Shown: piece by piece, positions 9,157 through 19,902 of the stretch
How the letters are laid out: every line of letters starts with the position of its first letter
Position numbering within the stretch: position 1 is the first letter of the stretch
Assembly (NCBI GenBank): GCA_029972225.1
Contig: CP124756.1
Location: forward strand, 1,284,001 to 1,348,000
Length of the DNA stretch: 64,000 bases
Direction: 5' to 3'
From: Candidatus Thiothrix putei
Lineage (GTDB): Bacteria > Pseudomonadota > Gammaproteobacteria > Thiotrichales > Thiotrichaceae
The notes under the pieces: generated by a model
The model's database searches: none
What the model was told of the DNA's origin: nothing
The model's input: the letters and a program-made list of their open reading frames with translations, nothing else
Position numbers and translations under genes: made by a program

Positions 9157-9184
9157 CCTACATCAAACTTATCCACAACCCCAC

Positions 9185-9211
9185 CTTGAATTCCCTCACT
9201 TGCTACCCCAG
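9185..9211 (+). promoter_or_regulatory. Heat-shock (sigma-32 type) promoter of clpB
   Basis: CTTGAA at 9185-9190, a 15-base spacer, then CCCCAG at 9206-9211. This closely fits the sigma-32 consensus (CTTGAAA and CCCCAT boxes). It lies 54-80 bases before the clpB start. Confidence 0.85.
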
Positions 9212-9264
9212 ATTTGTTCCATCTGACGCACTCGCGTCCAACCCAAATAATATAGGTAGCCCAC

Positions 9265-11874
9265 ATGAGAATGGACAAACTCACCAGCAAGTTCCAACTC
9301 GCCCTGCAAGACGCGCAATCGCTCGCGTTAGGGCGTGATCACCAATTCATCGAACCCGCCCACTTAATGATCGCGCTGCTCGATCAGGAAGGCGGTTCCA
9401 CACGCGGTTTGCTCACCAAAGCCGATGTCAACGCCAACCAATTGCGTTCCAAACTGGGCGAAGCCCTCGACCGGATGCCCTCTGTGTCCGGCGGTGATGC
9501 AGGCAGCGTTCACGTTTCCAACGACCTCAGCAAACTGCTGAACGTCACCGACAAAATCGCCCAGCAGCGCAAAGACCAGTACATTTCCTCCGAACTCTTC
9601 ATCCTCGCTGGGTTGGAAGACAAAGGCACGCTCGGCAATTTGCTGCGTGAGTGCGGCGCAACCAAAGGCGCGGTGGAAAAAGCCATCGAAGGGATGCGCG
9701 GCGGGCAAACGGTCAACGACCCCAACGCCGAAGACCAACGCCAAGCCCTCGACAAATACACCATCGACCTCACCGAACGCGCCGAACAGGGCAAGATTGA
9801 CCCGATTATCGGGCGTGACGAAGAAATCCGCCGCATGGTGCAAATCCTGCAACGCCGCACCAAAAACAACCCCGTCCTGATCGGCGAACCGGGCGTAGGC
9901 AAAACCGCGCTGGTCGAAGGCTTGGCGCAACGCATCGTCAACGGCGAAGTCTCCGAAGGCATGAAAGGCAAACGCTTGCTCTCGCTCGACCTCGGCGCAT
10001 TGCTCGCAGGCAGCAAATACCGTGGCGACTTTGAAGAACGCCTCAAAGCCGTCCTCAACGACATCGCCAAAGCCGAAGGCAATATCATCCTGTTCATCGA
10101 CGAATTGCACACGATGGTCGGCGCAGGCAAAGCCGACGGCGCAATGGACGCAGGCAATATGCTTAAGCCTGCCCTCGCACGCGGTGAATTGCATTGCTTG
10201 GGCGCTACCACGCTCGACGAATACCGCCAATACATCGAAAAAGATGCCGCGCTCGAACGCCGCTTCCAGAAAGTGCTGGTCGATGAACCAACCGTGGAAG
10301 ACACCATCGCCATCCTGCGCGGCTTGCAGGAAAAGTATGAAGTGCATCACGGCGTGGAAATCACCGACCCTGCGTTGGTCGCTGCCGCCACGCTGTCACA
10401 CCGCTACATCACCGACCGCCAGTTGCCTGACAAAGCCATCGACCTGATCGACGAAGCTGCGTCGCGCATCCGGGTCGAAATCGACTCCAAACCGGAGGTG
10501 ATCGACAAGCTCGACCGCCGCCTGATCCAGCTCAAGATCGAACGCGAAGCCTTGAAAAAGGAATCCGACGACGCTTCCAAAAAACGTCTTGCCGACTTGC
10601 AGGCTGAAATCGACCGTCTGGAAATCGAATCCGCCGATCTGGAAGAAATCTGGAAAAGCGAAAAAGCCGACGTGCAAGGCACTTCCCACATTAAGGAAGC
10701 CCTCGACCAAGCGCGGCTCGAATTTGAAACCGCCCGCCGTGCGGGCAATTTGCAACGCATGGCGGAACTGCAATACGGGCGCATCCCCGAACTCGAAAGC
10801 CAGTTGGCGCAAGCCGACGATGCCGCCGCCCACACTGAATCCAAAGCACCTAAGTTGCTGAAAACCAAGGTGACGGAAGACGAAATTGCCGACATCGTGT
10901 CACGCTGGACAGGCATCCCGGTCAGCAAAATGCTCGAAGGCGAAAAAGACAAGCTACTGAAAATGGAAGAGGTGCTTGCCAAGCGCGTGATTGGGCAAAC
11001 CGAAGCGGTGGTCGCGGTATCCAACGCCATCCGCCGGGCGCGTGCTGGGCTTTCCGACCCCAATCGCCCCAGCGGTTCGTTCCTGTTTTTGGGGCCGACG
11101 GGCGTGGGTAAAACCGAACTCACCAAGGCGTTGGCGACCTTCCTGTTCGACACCGACGACGCGATGGTGCGCATTGATATGTCCGAATTCATGGAAAAGC
11201 ATTCCGTCGCCCGCCTGATCGGTGCGCCTCCGGGCTATGTTGGCTATGAAGAAGGCGGCTATTTGACCGAAGCGGTGCGCCGCCGCCCGTATTCCGTAAT
11301 CCTGTTGGACGAGGTGGAAAAAGCCCATGCCGACGTATTCAACGTGCTATTGCAAGTGCTGGACGACGGGCGTTTGACCGACGGGCAAGGGCGAACGGTC
11401 GATTTCCGCAACACCGTCATTATCATGACCTCGAATCTCGGTTCGCACATCATTCAGGAGCTGTCGGGCGAAGCTAACTACGAGCGCATGAAAGCAGCGG
11501 TGATGGAAGTCGTCGGTACGCATTTCCGCCCTGAATTCATCAACCGAATTGACGAAACGGTGGTATTCCATCCGCTGGATCAGGCAGAAATTCGCAAGAT
11601 TGCAGACATCCAGCTCAACAACTTGCGTCAACGTTTGGCAGCGCGGGATTTGGGGATTCAGATTACCGATGCGGCACTCGACTTGCTGGCAGGGGCTGGT
11701 TTCGACCCAGTGTATGGTGCTCGTCCGCTCAAACGCGCTATCCAGCAGCAGGTTGAGAACCCACTGGCGCAGCAAATCCTCGGTGGCAAGTTTATGCCGG
11801 GGGATACGATTGCGGTGGGAGTGGAAGAGGGTAGACTGACGTTTATGCCGTTGGTAGTGGCGCAAGAGGTGTAA
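9265..11874 (+). CDS. clpB: ATP-dependent disaggregase ClpB
   Basis: A hexameric AAA+ chaperone that pulls polypeptides out of heat-induced aggregates together with DnaK. Its 869 residues match the family. An N-terminal double Clp repeat spans 1-145. AAA module 1 has Walker A GEPGVGKT near 206 and FIDELH. The coiled-coil M domain covers about 405-525, and AAA module 2 has GPTGVGKT near 611 and LLDEVEKAH. The ClpP-binding IGL loop is absent, as expected. The ATG at 9265 follows AGGTAG; 9271 is also possible. It is controlled by the sigma-32 promoter. Confidence 0.98.
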   Translation: MRMDKLTSKFQLALQDAQSLALGRDHQFIEPAHLMIALLDQEGGSTRGLLTKADVNANQLRSKLGEALDRMPSVSGGDAGSVHVSNDLSKLLNVTDKIAQQRKDQYISSELFILAGLEDKGTLGNLLRECGATKGAVEKAIEGMRGGQTVNDPNAEDQRQALDKYTIDLTERAEQGKIDPIIGRDEEIRRMVQILQRRTKNNPVLIGEPGVGKTALVEGLAQRIVNGEVSEGMKGKRLLSLDLGALLAGSKYRGDFEERLKAVLNDIAKAEGNIILFIDELHTMVGAGKADGAMDAGNMLKPALARGELHCLGATTLDEYRQYIEKDAALERRFQKVLVDEPTVEDTIAILRGLQEKYEVHHGVEITDPALVAAATLSHRYITDRQLPDKAIDLIDEAASRIRVEIDSKPEVIDKLDRRLIQLKIEREALKKESDDASKKRLADLQAEIDRLEIESADLEEIWKSEKADVQGTSHIKEALDQARLEFETARRAGNLQRMAELQYGRIPELESQLAQADDAAAHTESKAPKLLKTKVTEDEIADIVSRWTGIPVSKMLEGEKDKLLKMEEVLAKRVIGQTEAVVAVSNAIRRARAGLSDPNRPSGSFLFLGPTGVGKTELTKALATFLFDTDDAMVRIDMSEFMEKHSVARLIGAPPGYVGYEEGGYLTEAVRRRPYSVILLDEVEKAHADVFNVLLQVLDDGRLTDGQGRTVDFRNTVIIMTSNLGSHIIQELSGEANYERMKAAVMEVVGTHFRPEFINRIDETVVFHPLDQAEIRKIADIQLNNLRQRLAARDLGIQITDAALDLLAGAGFDPVYGARPLKRAIQQQVENPLAQQILGGKFMPGDTIAVGVEEGRLTFMPLVVAQEV

Positions 11875-11878
11875 CCGT

Positions 11879-11911
11879 AGGGTGGGTGGAGTGATGAGCT
11901 TCACCCACCCT
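11879..11911. terminator. Hairpin between convergent clpB and mrr-like gene
   Basis: The stem AGGGTGGGTG (11879-11888) pairs with CACCCACCCT (11902-11911). It overlaps the last codons of the minus-strand nuclease gene. There is no T-run on either side, so it may be a weak bidirectional terminator or act through RNA stability. Confidence 0.5.
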
Positions 11912-12824
11912 CAAAATAATCCGTATCCACTTTCTTCACCTCGTAATGCTCAACCACTGACACGCCCACATTATATTCCACCATCAACGCCGCGAGCTTT
12001 TCCCCGTCAATCAAAATAATCCGCGTCTCAATCGAGCGAGCATATTCCTTAGCCTCACGGGAAAAGTTGGAGGTCGTCATGAAAATCCCTTTCTTCGCCC
12101 GCTGCCCTTGCAATGCCCCAGCAAATTTCTGGATTTCGGGGCGACCCACTGTAGCCTCCCAACGTTTCGCCTGCATGTACAGCACATCCACGCCCAAGCG
12201 GTCTTCGTTGATGATGCCGTCAATGCCGCCGTCGCCACTTTTGCCAATGGCACGACCAGCATCCTGACGATTGCCGCCGTAACCCATTTTGATTAGCAAA
12301 TCGACCACCAGTTTTTCAAAGAAGGTCGGCGAGGCTTCTTTAATGGTTTCCAGCACTTCCTGCTCAAGATTGCGGCATAACAAACGGTGCGCGGAGGCGA
12401 GGATGTCTTCTGGTGTGTCATCGAAAATGACATCGGAATCCATGTCCAGCGTTTGCCCACTTTCAGTTTTAGTGGGGTGGCGGCGGTTTTTGAACGCTTG
12501 AAATTCGGGGAATGCTGTCAGTGTGGCAATGCGGATGCTGTGCGGATTAGCATCGAGCAATTGCCGTCCACGTTGAGTAATTACAAAATAGCCGCGTCGT
12601 GGCGAACGCAATGCTTCCGCGTGCTTGAGGTAGGAACGCGCCCAGCCCACGCGGTTGCCAAACACCGATTGCGTGCCGCTGGGGAGGATTTCGGTGCGTT
12701 CGGTTTCCGTCAAACGGTATTGGTCAGCAAGTGCGCTGACGGCATCACGCAGTTTGTGTTCTTGCCCATCCGCCGCGAGTTGCAGCAGGGGGCGCATCAA
12801 GGTTTGGTAGTCGGGTATGGGCAT
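11901..12824 (-). CDS. Mrr-type restriction endonuclease
   Basis: A 307-residue protein with two domains. The first (about 1-95) is a winged-helix Mrr N-terminal region. The second (about 160-285) is an Mrr catalytic PD-(D/E)xK fold, with E170 in FFEKLVVDLL, D202 in GDGGIDG and Q218-x-K220 in YMQAKRW. Mrr enzymes cut methylated foreign DNA and need no partner methylase, and none is encoded nearby. It converges on clpB and appears to be a single-gene unit. The final residues lie in the hairpin stem. Confidence 0.88.
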   Translation of the reverse strand: MPIPDYQTLMRPLLQLAADGQEHKLRDAVSALADQYRLTETERTEILPSGTQSVFGNRVGWARSYLKHAEALRSPRRGYFVITQRGRQLLDANPHSIRIATLTAFPEFQAFKNRRHPTKTESGQTLDMDSDVIFDDTPEDILASAHRLLCRNLEQEVLETIKEASPTFFEKLVVDLLIKMGYGGNRQDAGRAIGKSGDGGIDGIINEDRLGVDVLYMQAKRWEATVGRPEIQKFAGALQGQRAKKGIFMTTSNFSREAKEYARSIETRIILIDGEKLAALMVEYNVGVSVVEHYEVKKVDTDYFEGG

Positions 12825-12917
12825 GAAGTCATGTTATGTTGTCGGATAAACACGATAATGCCACAAAAATACTGCTACGAGAGCGGCATTTTGTACGAAT
12901 AACCGTAGGGATTTCTA

Positions 12918-13181
12918 CTACGCCCGTTTGATGAGACGTATGATGAATAACAAAATGACAGCACCGACGGTTGCCCATACGATAGCACCCCAAATATCGG
13001 GGATATGAAAACCGGCTGCGCCTTCGATGAATCTTCCAACAAATCCACCGATAAATGAACCAATAACCCCGATAATAATATTACCGATTAGGCCAAAGCC
13101 AGCCCAATTCATGACGATACCTGCAAGCCAGCCTGCAATTGCGCCAATAGCTAAGAAAATGATGAGCTCAACAATACCCAT
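12918..13181 (-). CDS. GlsB/YeaQ/YmgE-family small membrane protein
   Basis: An 87-residue protein with three hydrophobic segments rich in Gly (IIFLAIGAIAGWLAGIVM, IGNIIIGVIGSFIGGFVG, and a C-terminal AIVWATVGAVILLFII). This is the pattern of the transglycosylase-associated/GlsB stress family. The start at 13181 has AGGAG upstream; a longer frame lacks one. Its role in the inner membrane is poorly known, and the family is often induced by general or envelope stress. Confidence 0.85.
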   Translation of the reverse strand: MGIVELIIFLAIGAIAGWLAGIVMNWAGFGLIGNIIIGVIGSFIGGFVGRFIEGAAGFHIPDIWGAIVWATVGAVILLFIIRLIKRA

Positions 13182-13391
13182 AAGTAGACTCCTTTTAACC
13201 TGTGGTAAATTTATATAATTCGGCAAACGCCAAAATCAGTATAGGCACTAATTTAAAAATGGGTTATCTAATTGTATTTATTAGGACTATTAACGGTAGT
13301 GTTCACAGGATGAATGATAGGTTTACAGCGTGTGATGAGGTCATTAAGATGCGGCGTGCATTCATTTGCCAGTAAAGAAAGAGGTGTTGGC
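13182..13391. other. Divergent intergenic region, AT-rich
   Basis: This stretch lies between the start of the GlsB-like gene and the phytase-like gene. It must hold promoters for both. I see TATATAAT-like AT-rich boxes around 13210-13220 but no clear -35 partner, no repeat and no small gene. Confidence 0.4.
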
Positions 13392-14330
13392 ATGAGGCGT
13401 TTTGGATTGATGTTATGGCTGGCGGTGCAGGCAATGTTGGTGTCTGTCAGCGTGGATGCGGCTCCCGTTTTGGAGGTGCAAAATAGTTTGGTGCTTCCCC
13501 CGCACACGGTGAATGGGGTCAAAATCAGTGAACTGTCTGGGCTGGCCTGGGATCAGGATGAGCAATTGCTCTATGCCATTTCTGACAAAGGCGCGGTTTT
13601 TCATTTTCGTCTTGATTTGCAAGGCAATCGCCTACAAGCAGCTAATGCGGTGTATGCAGCAAACCTTGTGGATAAGGAGGGGGAACGTATCAAAAAAGGT
13701 CGTGGTGATTCCGAAGGCTTAACCCTGATGAATGCCAATAATGGCAAATACGGTGATTCGCAATTGGTGATTGCGTTTGAGGGTGTGCCACGCCTGATTC
13801 GGTTTACCCCACAAGGGCGAGCCATCAATAACATTACATTACCGGCAGTTTTGGATGATAGGCGTAACTATCGACACGGTAATCACGCGTTGGAATCCGT
13901 TACGTTTCATCCACGTTACAGCTTTATCACTGCCCCGGAAATGCCGCTTAGAGGTGAACCACGCAATTTACATACGCTGTATTCTACCAAGGGGCAACAA
14001 TGGTCATTTACGGCGTATCCTGCCAAAAATAGTGCGATCAGTGGGCTAGAAGTCTTGCCTGATGGTAATTTATTGGTAATGGAACGGGCATGGTCAGGAT
14101 TTTTGAACCCCTTGGTCGTTAGTTTACGTTATCTGGACTTCAAGCAGTGCTCTAAAGATCAGGTATGTACACTGCAAGACTTGAAGGTTTTTTCCAACCA
14201 TCTGCTGGTTGATAATTACGAAGGGCTAACCCATATTCAGGGCAATCAATATCTGATGGTCGGTGATGACGGCAATGAAGATTTTCTGCCGACGACGCTG
14301 ACCTTGTTTACCCTTGATCTGGGGAAATAA
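13392..14330 (+). CDS. Secreted phytase-like/esterase-like beta-propeller protein
   Basis: A 312-residue protein with a signal peptide (MRRFGLMLWLAVQAMLVSVS, cleaved after VDA). It belongs to the 'esterase-like activity of phytase' group, recognised by ISELSGLAWDQDEQLLYAIS, GDSEGLTLMN and SAISGLEVLPDGNLLVMERAW, the repeated Gly/Asp turns of a propeller. The natural substrate is unknown, perhaps a phosphate ester in the periplasm. The ATG at 13392 follows GAGGTG. The htrA-like gene starts 4 bases after its stop, so the two are one operon. Confidence 0.78.
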   Translation: MRRFGLMLWLAVQAMLVSVSVDAAPVLEVQNSLVLPPHTVNGVKISELSGLAWDQDEQLLYAISDKGAVFHFRLDLQGNRLQAANAVYAANLVDKEGERIKKGRGDSEGLTLMNANNGKYGDSQLVIAFEGVPRLIRFTPQGRAINNITLPAVLDDRRNYRHGNHALESVTFHPRYSFITAPEMPLRGEPRNLHTLYSTKGQQWSFTAYPAKNSAISGLEVLPDGNLLVMERAWSGFLNPLVVSLRYLDFKQCSKDQVCTLQDLKVFSNHLLVDNYEGLTHIQGNQYLMVGDDGNEDFLPTTLTLFTLDLGK

Positions 14331-14334
14331 GTAA

Positions 14335-15453
14335 ATGAACAAAAGTCGTTCGCTGATGGTGTTTCTGTGGCTGTTGTTGGCAGTACTGTTGTTATGGGTG
14401 GCACAACCGGTGTGGATTCCCTGGTTGCAGGAGCCTTCGGGAACAGCGCCTCGCCCGGTAATAGCACGTGGTGATTTGGCTGAAAATGAGCAAGCCACGA
14501 TTGAGATTTTCGAGCGTAACAGCCCTTCGGTGGTTTATATCACGACAGTGGAGCGTGTGCTGAACTTGTGGAGTCGCAATGTGCGTGAAATTCCCCAAGG
14601 TACCGGAACTGGGTTTGTATGGGATAACACCGGACATATTGTAACCAATTACCATGTGGTGGAAGGTCATGATTCAGCCAAAATCCGCTTTGCTGATCAG
14701 CGGGTGTTTGAAGCGGCTGTGGTGGGGGTTAGCCCAGAACATGATTTAGCTGTATTGCGTTTGCAGGACATGGCAGATGCGCCACCGCCGGTGCAAATTG
14801 GCAGTAGCAGTGACTTGCGGGTCGGGCAACACGTATTGGCGATTGGCAACCCGTTCGGCCTCGACCATACCCTGACGGCTGGAATTATTTCCGCGTTACG
14901 TCGTTCTATTGATGGCGAGGAAGGGGGCAGTATGGATGGCTTGATTCAAACCGATGCCGCCATTAATCCCGGCAATTCGGGGGGGCCGTTGCTGGATAGT
15001 GCTGGGCGCTTGATTGGGGTGAATGTGGCGATTTATAGTCCATCCGGTGCGTCGGCTGGGATCGGTTTTGCGATTCCGGTGGATGTGGTGAATCGTGTGG
15101 TTCCCCGCTTGGTGAAAGAGGGGCGTTATACCCGACCCGTCTTGGGCGTGGCGTTGGATGACAGCATCAGTGAACGGATTAATGCTAAGTTGAATACAAC
15201 TGGCGTTTTGGTGTTACAGGTGCAACCGAATACACCAGCGGCACAGGCGGGTATTCGAGGTACGCAATTGACTGTGCAAGATGAGCTAATTTTGGGGGAT
15301 ATTATTCAAGCTATTGATGGTAAAGCCATCGGTAATATCAATGAGTTAAATAGCCTGCTGGATAACTATTCCCACAACAGCAAAGTACGGATTAGCTTAC
15401 TGCGCCAAGGGCAGCAGCTTGAGGTGGATGTGGTGTTGTCATTGTTTCGTTAA
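14335..15453 (+). CDS. HtrA/DegS-like trypsin-fold serine protease with one PDZ domain
   Basis: A 372-residue protein. An N-terminal membrane anchor (about 7-25) is followed by a periplasmic trypsin-like domain with the triad His near 107 (NYHVVEG), Asp near 138 (EHDLAVL) and Ser near 216 (NPGNSGGP). A single PDZ domain covers about 270-370. The single PDZ and uncleaved anchor resemble DegS/AlgW, which cut an anti-sigma factor under envelope stress, but a general quality-control HtrA is equally possible. It is co-transcribed with the phytase-like gene. Confidence 0.92.
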   Translation: MNKSRSLMVFLWLLLAVLLLWVAQPVWIPWLQEPSGTAPRPVIARGDLAENEQATIEIFERNSPSVVYITTVERVLNLWSRNVREIPQGTGTGFVWDNTGHIVTNYHVVEGHDSAKIRFADQRVFEAAVVGVSPEHDLAVLRLQDMADAPPPVQIGSSSDLRVGQHVLAIGNPFGLDHTLTAGIISALRRSIDGEEGGSMDGLIQTDAAINPGNSGGPLLDSAGRLIGVNVAIYSPSGASAGIGFAIPVDVVNRVVPRLVKEGRYTRPVLGVALDDSISERINAKLNTTGVLVLQVQPNTPAAQAGIRGTQLTVQDELILGDIIQAIDGKAIGNINELNSLLDNYSHNSKVRISLLRQGQQLEVDVVLSLFR

Positions 15454-15465
15454 TGTTGGGGGGGG

Positions 15466-15492
15466 CAAAGGCTGCGTAGAGCGCAGCCTTTG
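15466..15492. terminator. Bidirectional terminator between htrA-like gene and thiC
   Basis: A perfect 11-bp stem, CAAAGGCTGCG / CGCAGCCTTTG, with a 5-base loop, between two convergent genes. Confidence 0.7.
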
Positions 15493-15507
15493 ACATTTCA
15501 GGTAATA

Positions 15508-17502
<1,995 letters not shown>

Positions 17503-17655
17503 GCACTGTAACAGATTCGTGGCTAATCAGGTATAACCCGACAAATTGTCGCAGGAATAACACACTTGATCGGTACTTTGCGTTTTCTAAATTTGTATTT
17601 TAGCAAAGTCTTATATTATGCTGCGACTTTTAGAGTGTTATGTAGGAGCTTATGC

Positions 17656-17943
17656 ATGAACGATTTAGTAGCACGCACTTATTGTGCAGTGCCATCGGAA
17701 GTGCTCAAGGCGCTATTGTTTACGGGGATCGCAGGGGTTATTTTCCTGAGCATCGCGCGGCTGATGGGGGTGGAAATACCGTCTGCTTTGATTGTTGGAC
17801 TGATTGGTTTTTTCTTTGTTGGGGCTATTTTAGCATCACATGGCCTGTCTATTTTGCGTAAACCAGGACTCGTCTTGTTAGTGGGAACCGTGTCTATTGT
17901 TGCGGCTGTCCAGTTACAAGATGCTATATTGAATATTATCTAA
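17656..17943 (+). CDS. Small inner-membrane protein, unknown
   Basis: A 95-residue protein with about three hydrophobic helices (residues 17-35, 42-62 and 70-85). I do not recognise a family. The ATG at 17656 lies 7 bases after TAGGAG. An ATG four bases earlier opens a different frame with poorer spacing and no protein-like composition. It stands alone, between the thiC leader and a minus-strand stress protein. Confidence 0.65.
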   Translation: MNDLVARTYCAVPSEVLKALLFTGIAGVIFLSIARLMGVEIPSALIVGLIGFFFVGAILASHGLSILRKPGLVLLVGTVSIVAAVQLQDAILNII

Positions 17944-17955
17944 GCACATCTGACG

Positions 17956-17983
17956 CCTCGGCAATCCATTACTGTTGCCGAGG
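17956..17983. terminator. Hairpin between convergent genes
   Basis: A perfect 9-bp stem, CCTCGGCAA / TTGCCGAGG, with a 10-base loop, placed 13 bases after one stop and 10 before the other. There is no T-run, so it probably acts in both directions weakly. Confidence 0.6.
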
Positions 17984-17993
17984 AACAGACGGG

Positions 17994-18446
17994 TTATGCC
18001 GCATGATTACGCATGACTAATACGTCACACTGTGTTGCTTTGACAATGGCATTAGCAGTTGAGCCTAGAAACCCTAAAAATCCTTTTTTGCCACTGTGGG
18101 CAATAACAATTAAGTCAATATTTTTCTGCTGAGCAAACTCAAGAATGGCGTCAGTCGCAAAGCCTTCTTTGATGGCTGGTTCAACGCTCAACGGTAGATT
18201 AAGTTGTTGTACGAGTGCTTGCATCTTTTTCTCAGCGCTTTTTTGTTGTTGCTTACGTAGTTCTTCATTCAACATCAGGCTGGTGGACTCACCAAATGGT
18301 TCTATACCTAGCGGCACATCTTCGAGAACATGCAGCAGTGTCAGGCGAGCATCGTACATTTCTGCTAACTCCCGTGCGCGTTGAACCACGTTGATACTGG
18401 AGTCTGAAAAATCAATGGGAGCAAGTAGGTGTTGATAGCGGTACAT
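17994..18446 (-). CDS. Universal stress protein (UspA family)
   Basis: A 150-residue single USP domain starting YQHLLAPIDFSDSS, with the ATP-binding C-terminal block AHSGKKGFLGFLGSTANAIV and then CDVLVMR. These cytoplasmic proteins bind ATP or AMP and aid survival under starvation and oxidative stress. AGGAGA lies 8 bases before the ATG. It is a single gene, divergent from the small membrane protein at 18564. Confidence 0.95.
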   Translation of the reverse strand: MYRYQHLLAPIDFSDSSINVVQRARELAEMYDARLTLLHVLEDVPLGIEPFGESTSLMLNEELRKQQQKSAEKKMQALVQQLNLPLSVEPAIKEGFATDAILEFAQQKNIDLIVIAHSGKKGFLGFLGSTANAIVKATQCDVLVMRNHAA

Positions 18447-18563
18447 ACTGAAACTCTCCTTCTTTGCTTCTATGTCTATTTATGATTTTAGTCTAGTTGA
18501 GAGCATATAGTGAGAGTTTGAGCTATATCTGTATTCTCTGATTTAGGTGTTGAAGGAGTATCT

Positions 18564-18761
18564 GTGTCCAAGTGGTTCGTGAATTGTGTGACTGATCTTC
18601 TTATCGTCTTTGCTTTAGCAACGTTGTTGTTATTTTATGTGGCGGTGACGCATCCTGAGTTTTTCCCGCAACGTTTTTTTCAATATTGGGTTGTTGCTAA
18701 GCCTGAGTCGGTATCTACGGTTCCTGCACAGATTTCTGTGGTCACACAGGTGCAACCTTAA
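18564..18761 (+). CDS. Small single-span membrane protein, unknown
   Basis: A 65-residue protein with a GTG start and a good GAAGGAG ribosome site 5-6 bases upstream. One membrane helix spans about residues 10-30, followed by a short soluble tail. I do not know the family. It ends just before rnpB, and the rnpB promoter overlaps its last codons. Confidence 0.6.
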   Translation: MSKWFVNCVTDLLIVFALATLLLFYVAVTHPEFFPQRFFQYWVVAKPESVSTVPAQISVVTQVQP

Positions 18762-18778
18762 TGCTTATCTGTTATGTT
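18750..18778 (+). promoter_or_regulatory. Probable rnpB promoter
   Basis: GTGCAA (18750-18755), a 17-base spacer and TATGTT (18773-18778), then a GC-rich discriminator. The predicted start near 18785 coincides with the 5' strand of the RNase P RNA P1 helix. Confidence 0.5.
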
Positions 18779-18784
18779 GCGCCC

Positions 18785-19137
18785 CAGAGCTGATCGGGCA
18801 ATCGCTGCTTGTTGCGCAAGTAACAGGTGGAGGAAAGTCCGGGCTCCATAGGGTAGAACGCCAGGTAACGCCTGGGCAGCGTGAGCTGACGGAAAGTGCA
18901 ACAGAAAGTAAACCGCCTTTGAGTTCGCTTAAAGGTAAGGGTGAAAGGGTGTGGTAAGAGCGCACCGCGTCGCTGGTAACAGTCGATGGCACGGCAAACC
19001 CCGTTCGGAGCAAGACCAAATAGGGATGCATTGGTGTGACCCGCACTGCATCCGGGTAGGTTGCTAGAGGTATACGGTGACGTATATCCCAGATGAATGA
19101 TTGTCCATGACAGAACCCGGCTTACAGATCAGCTCTA
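18785..19137 (+). ncRNA. rnpB: RNase P RNA, bacterial type A
   Basis: The catalytic RNA that trims tRNA 5' ends. The ends pair perfectly as P1: AGAGCTGATC (18786-18795) with GATCAGCTCT (19127-19136). The conserved core is recognisable: GAGGAAAGTCCGGGCTCC near 18830, GGGTAAGGGTGAAAGGGT-like sequence near 18935, GGTAAGAGCGCACCG near 18954 and GACAGAACCCGGCTTACA near 19110. Length is about 352 bases. It sits directly upstream of the dcw cluster. Confidence 0.97.
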
Positions 19138-19327
19138 TCTTTCTTTTCATTACTTCTATTTGGTTCAGGCATTAAAACAAAATAATAGGCTGGCATGTCT
19201 TAATTTATTACCTTAAGAATCAATTGTAATTTATTGATAATAACTTGATTTTTTCATCAAAATCTTCGCTATTTGTTTTGTTTTTACCCCTCATTATCTT
19301 ATTTAAAGTGATTTTTACGTGATTTTA
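19138..19327. other. AT-rich stretch between rnpB and the dcw promoter
   Basis: T-rich sequence directly after P1 (TATCTTTCTTTTC) may help end rnpB transcription. The rest is AT-rich and holds no gene or repeat that I can see. Confidence 0.5.
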
Positions 19328-19356
19328 TTGACAGGGCTGTGATGTCTGCCTATATT
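19328..19356 (+). promoter_or_regulatory. Pmra, main promoter of the dcw cluster
   Basis: A consensus TTGACA (19328-19333), a 17-base spacer and TATATT (19351-19356). This near-ideal sigma-70 promoter lies 67 bases before mraZ. Confidence 0.9.
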
Positions 19357-19365
19357 CCCTCATAA

Positions 19366-19390
19366 GTGGAAGAAAGTGGGGTAAAGTGGA
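19366..19390 (+). promoter_or_regulatory. MraZ-binding direct repeats
   Basis: GTGG(A/G) occurs at 19366, 19376 and 19386 with an exact 10-base period and 5-base gaps. This is the TGGGN repeat pattern bound by MraZ. The boxes lie at or just after the expected transcription start, suited to autorepression. A further GTGGA near 19409 is out of phase. Confidence 0.85.
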
Positions 19391-19422
19391 TTGATTTCCC
19401 ATTTTGAGTGGAATTAGACAGC

Positions 19423-19878
19423 ATGTTTCGTGGTATTTCTAGTATATCGATTGATCCAAAAGGCAGGTTCGCTATGCCTGCTAAGTATCGTGAAGATATT
19501 GTAGAAAATGCGGGTGGTCAGATCGTTATTACAGTTGATCACACGGATAAGTGCTTGCTGGTTTACCCGCTGGATCAGTGGCTTAAAGTAGAGAAAACCC
19601 TGATGTCATTACCCAATATGAATCGGCGGGTACGCAATATGCAACGCCTGATTTTAGGGCACGCTGCTGAATTAGACCTGGATGCGCAAGGGCGAGTGTT
19701 ATTGCCGATTCCCTTGCGTGAGTACGCCGGTCTCGACAAGAGAGCTGTATTGGTTGGTCAGGCTAATAAACTTGAATTGTGGAATGCTGATAGTTGGGAT
19801 ACCGCTCGTGAGTCTTGGTTGCAGGAAGCGCAAGAAGATAGCGAAGTGAGTGAAATCCTGAATCAGGTTTCTATGTAA
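19423..19878 (+). CDS. mraZ: Transcriptional regulator MraZ
   Basis: A 151-residue protein with two SpoVT-AbrB-like swapped-hairpin domains, each with the family motif (DPKGRFAMP near residue 11 and DAQGRVLLP near 88). It assembles into rings and represses the promoter at 19328. First gene of the dcw cluster. The ATG at 19423 gives the standard MFRGISSISID start; an upstream GTG frame adds five unconserved residues. Confidence 0.97.
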   Translation: MFRGISSISIDPKGRFAMPAKYREDIVENAGGQIVITVDHTDKCLLVYPLDQWLKVEKTLMSLPNMNRRVRNMQRLILGHAAELDLDAQGRVLLPIPLREYAGLDKRAVLVGQANKLELWNADSWDTARESWLQEAQEDSEVSEILNQVSM

Positions 19879-19902
19879 TATCGACAAAAGGTGGTTGATT
19901 CT

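Noticed and set aside
9364-10350. Long minus-strand open frame inside clpB (328 codons)
   Set aside because: Antisense to ClpB, with Phe-rich low-quality composition and no ribosome site.
17652-17861. Alternative frame starting four bases before the 95-residue membrane gene
   Set aside because: Its spacing from TAGGAG is too short and the product lacks membrane-protein or domain character; the 17656 frame fits better.
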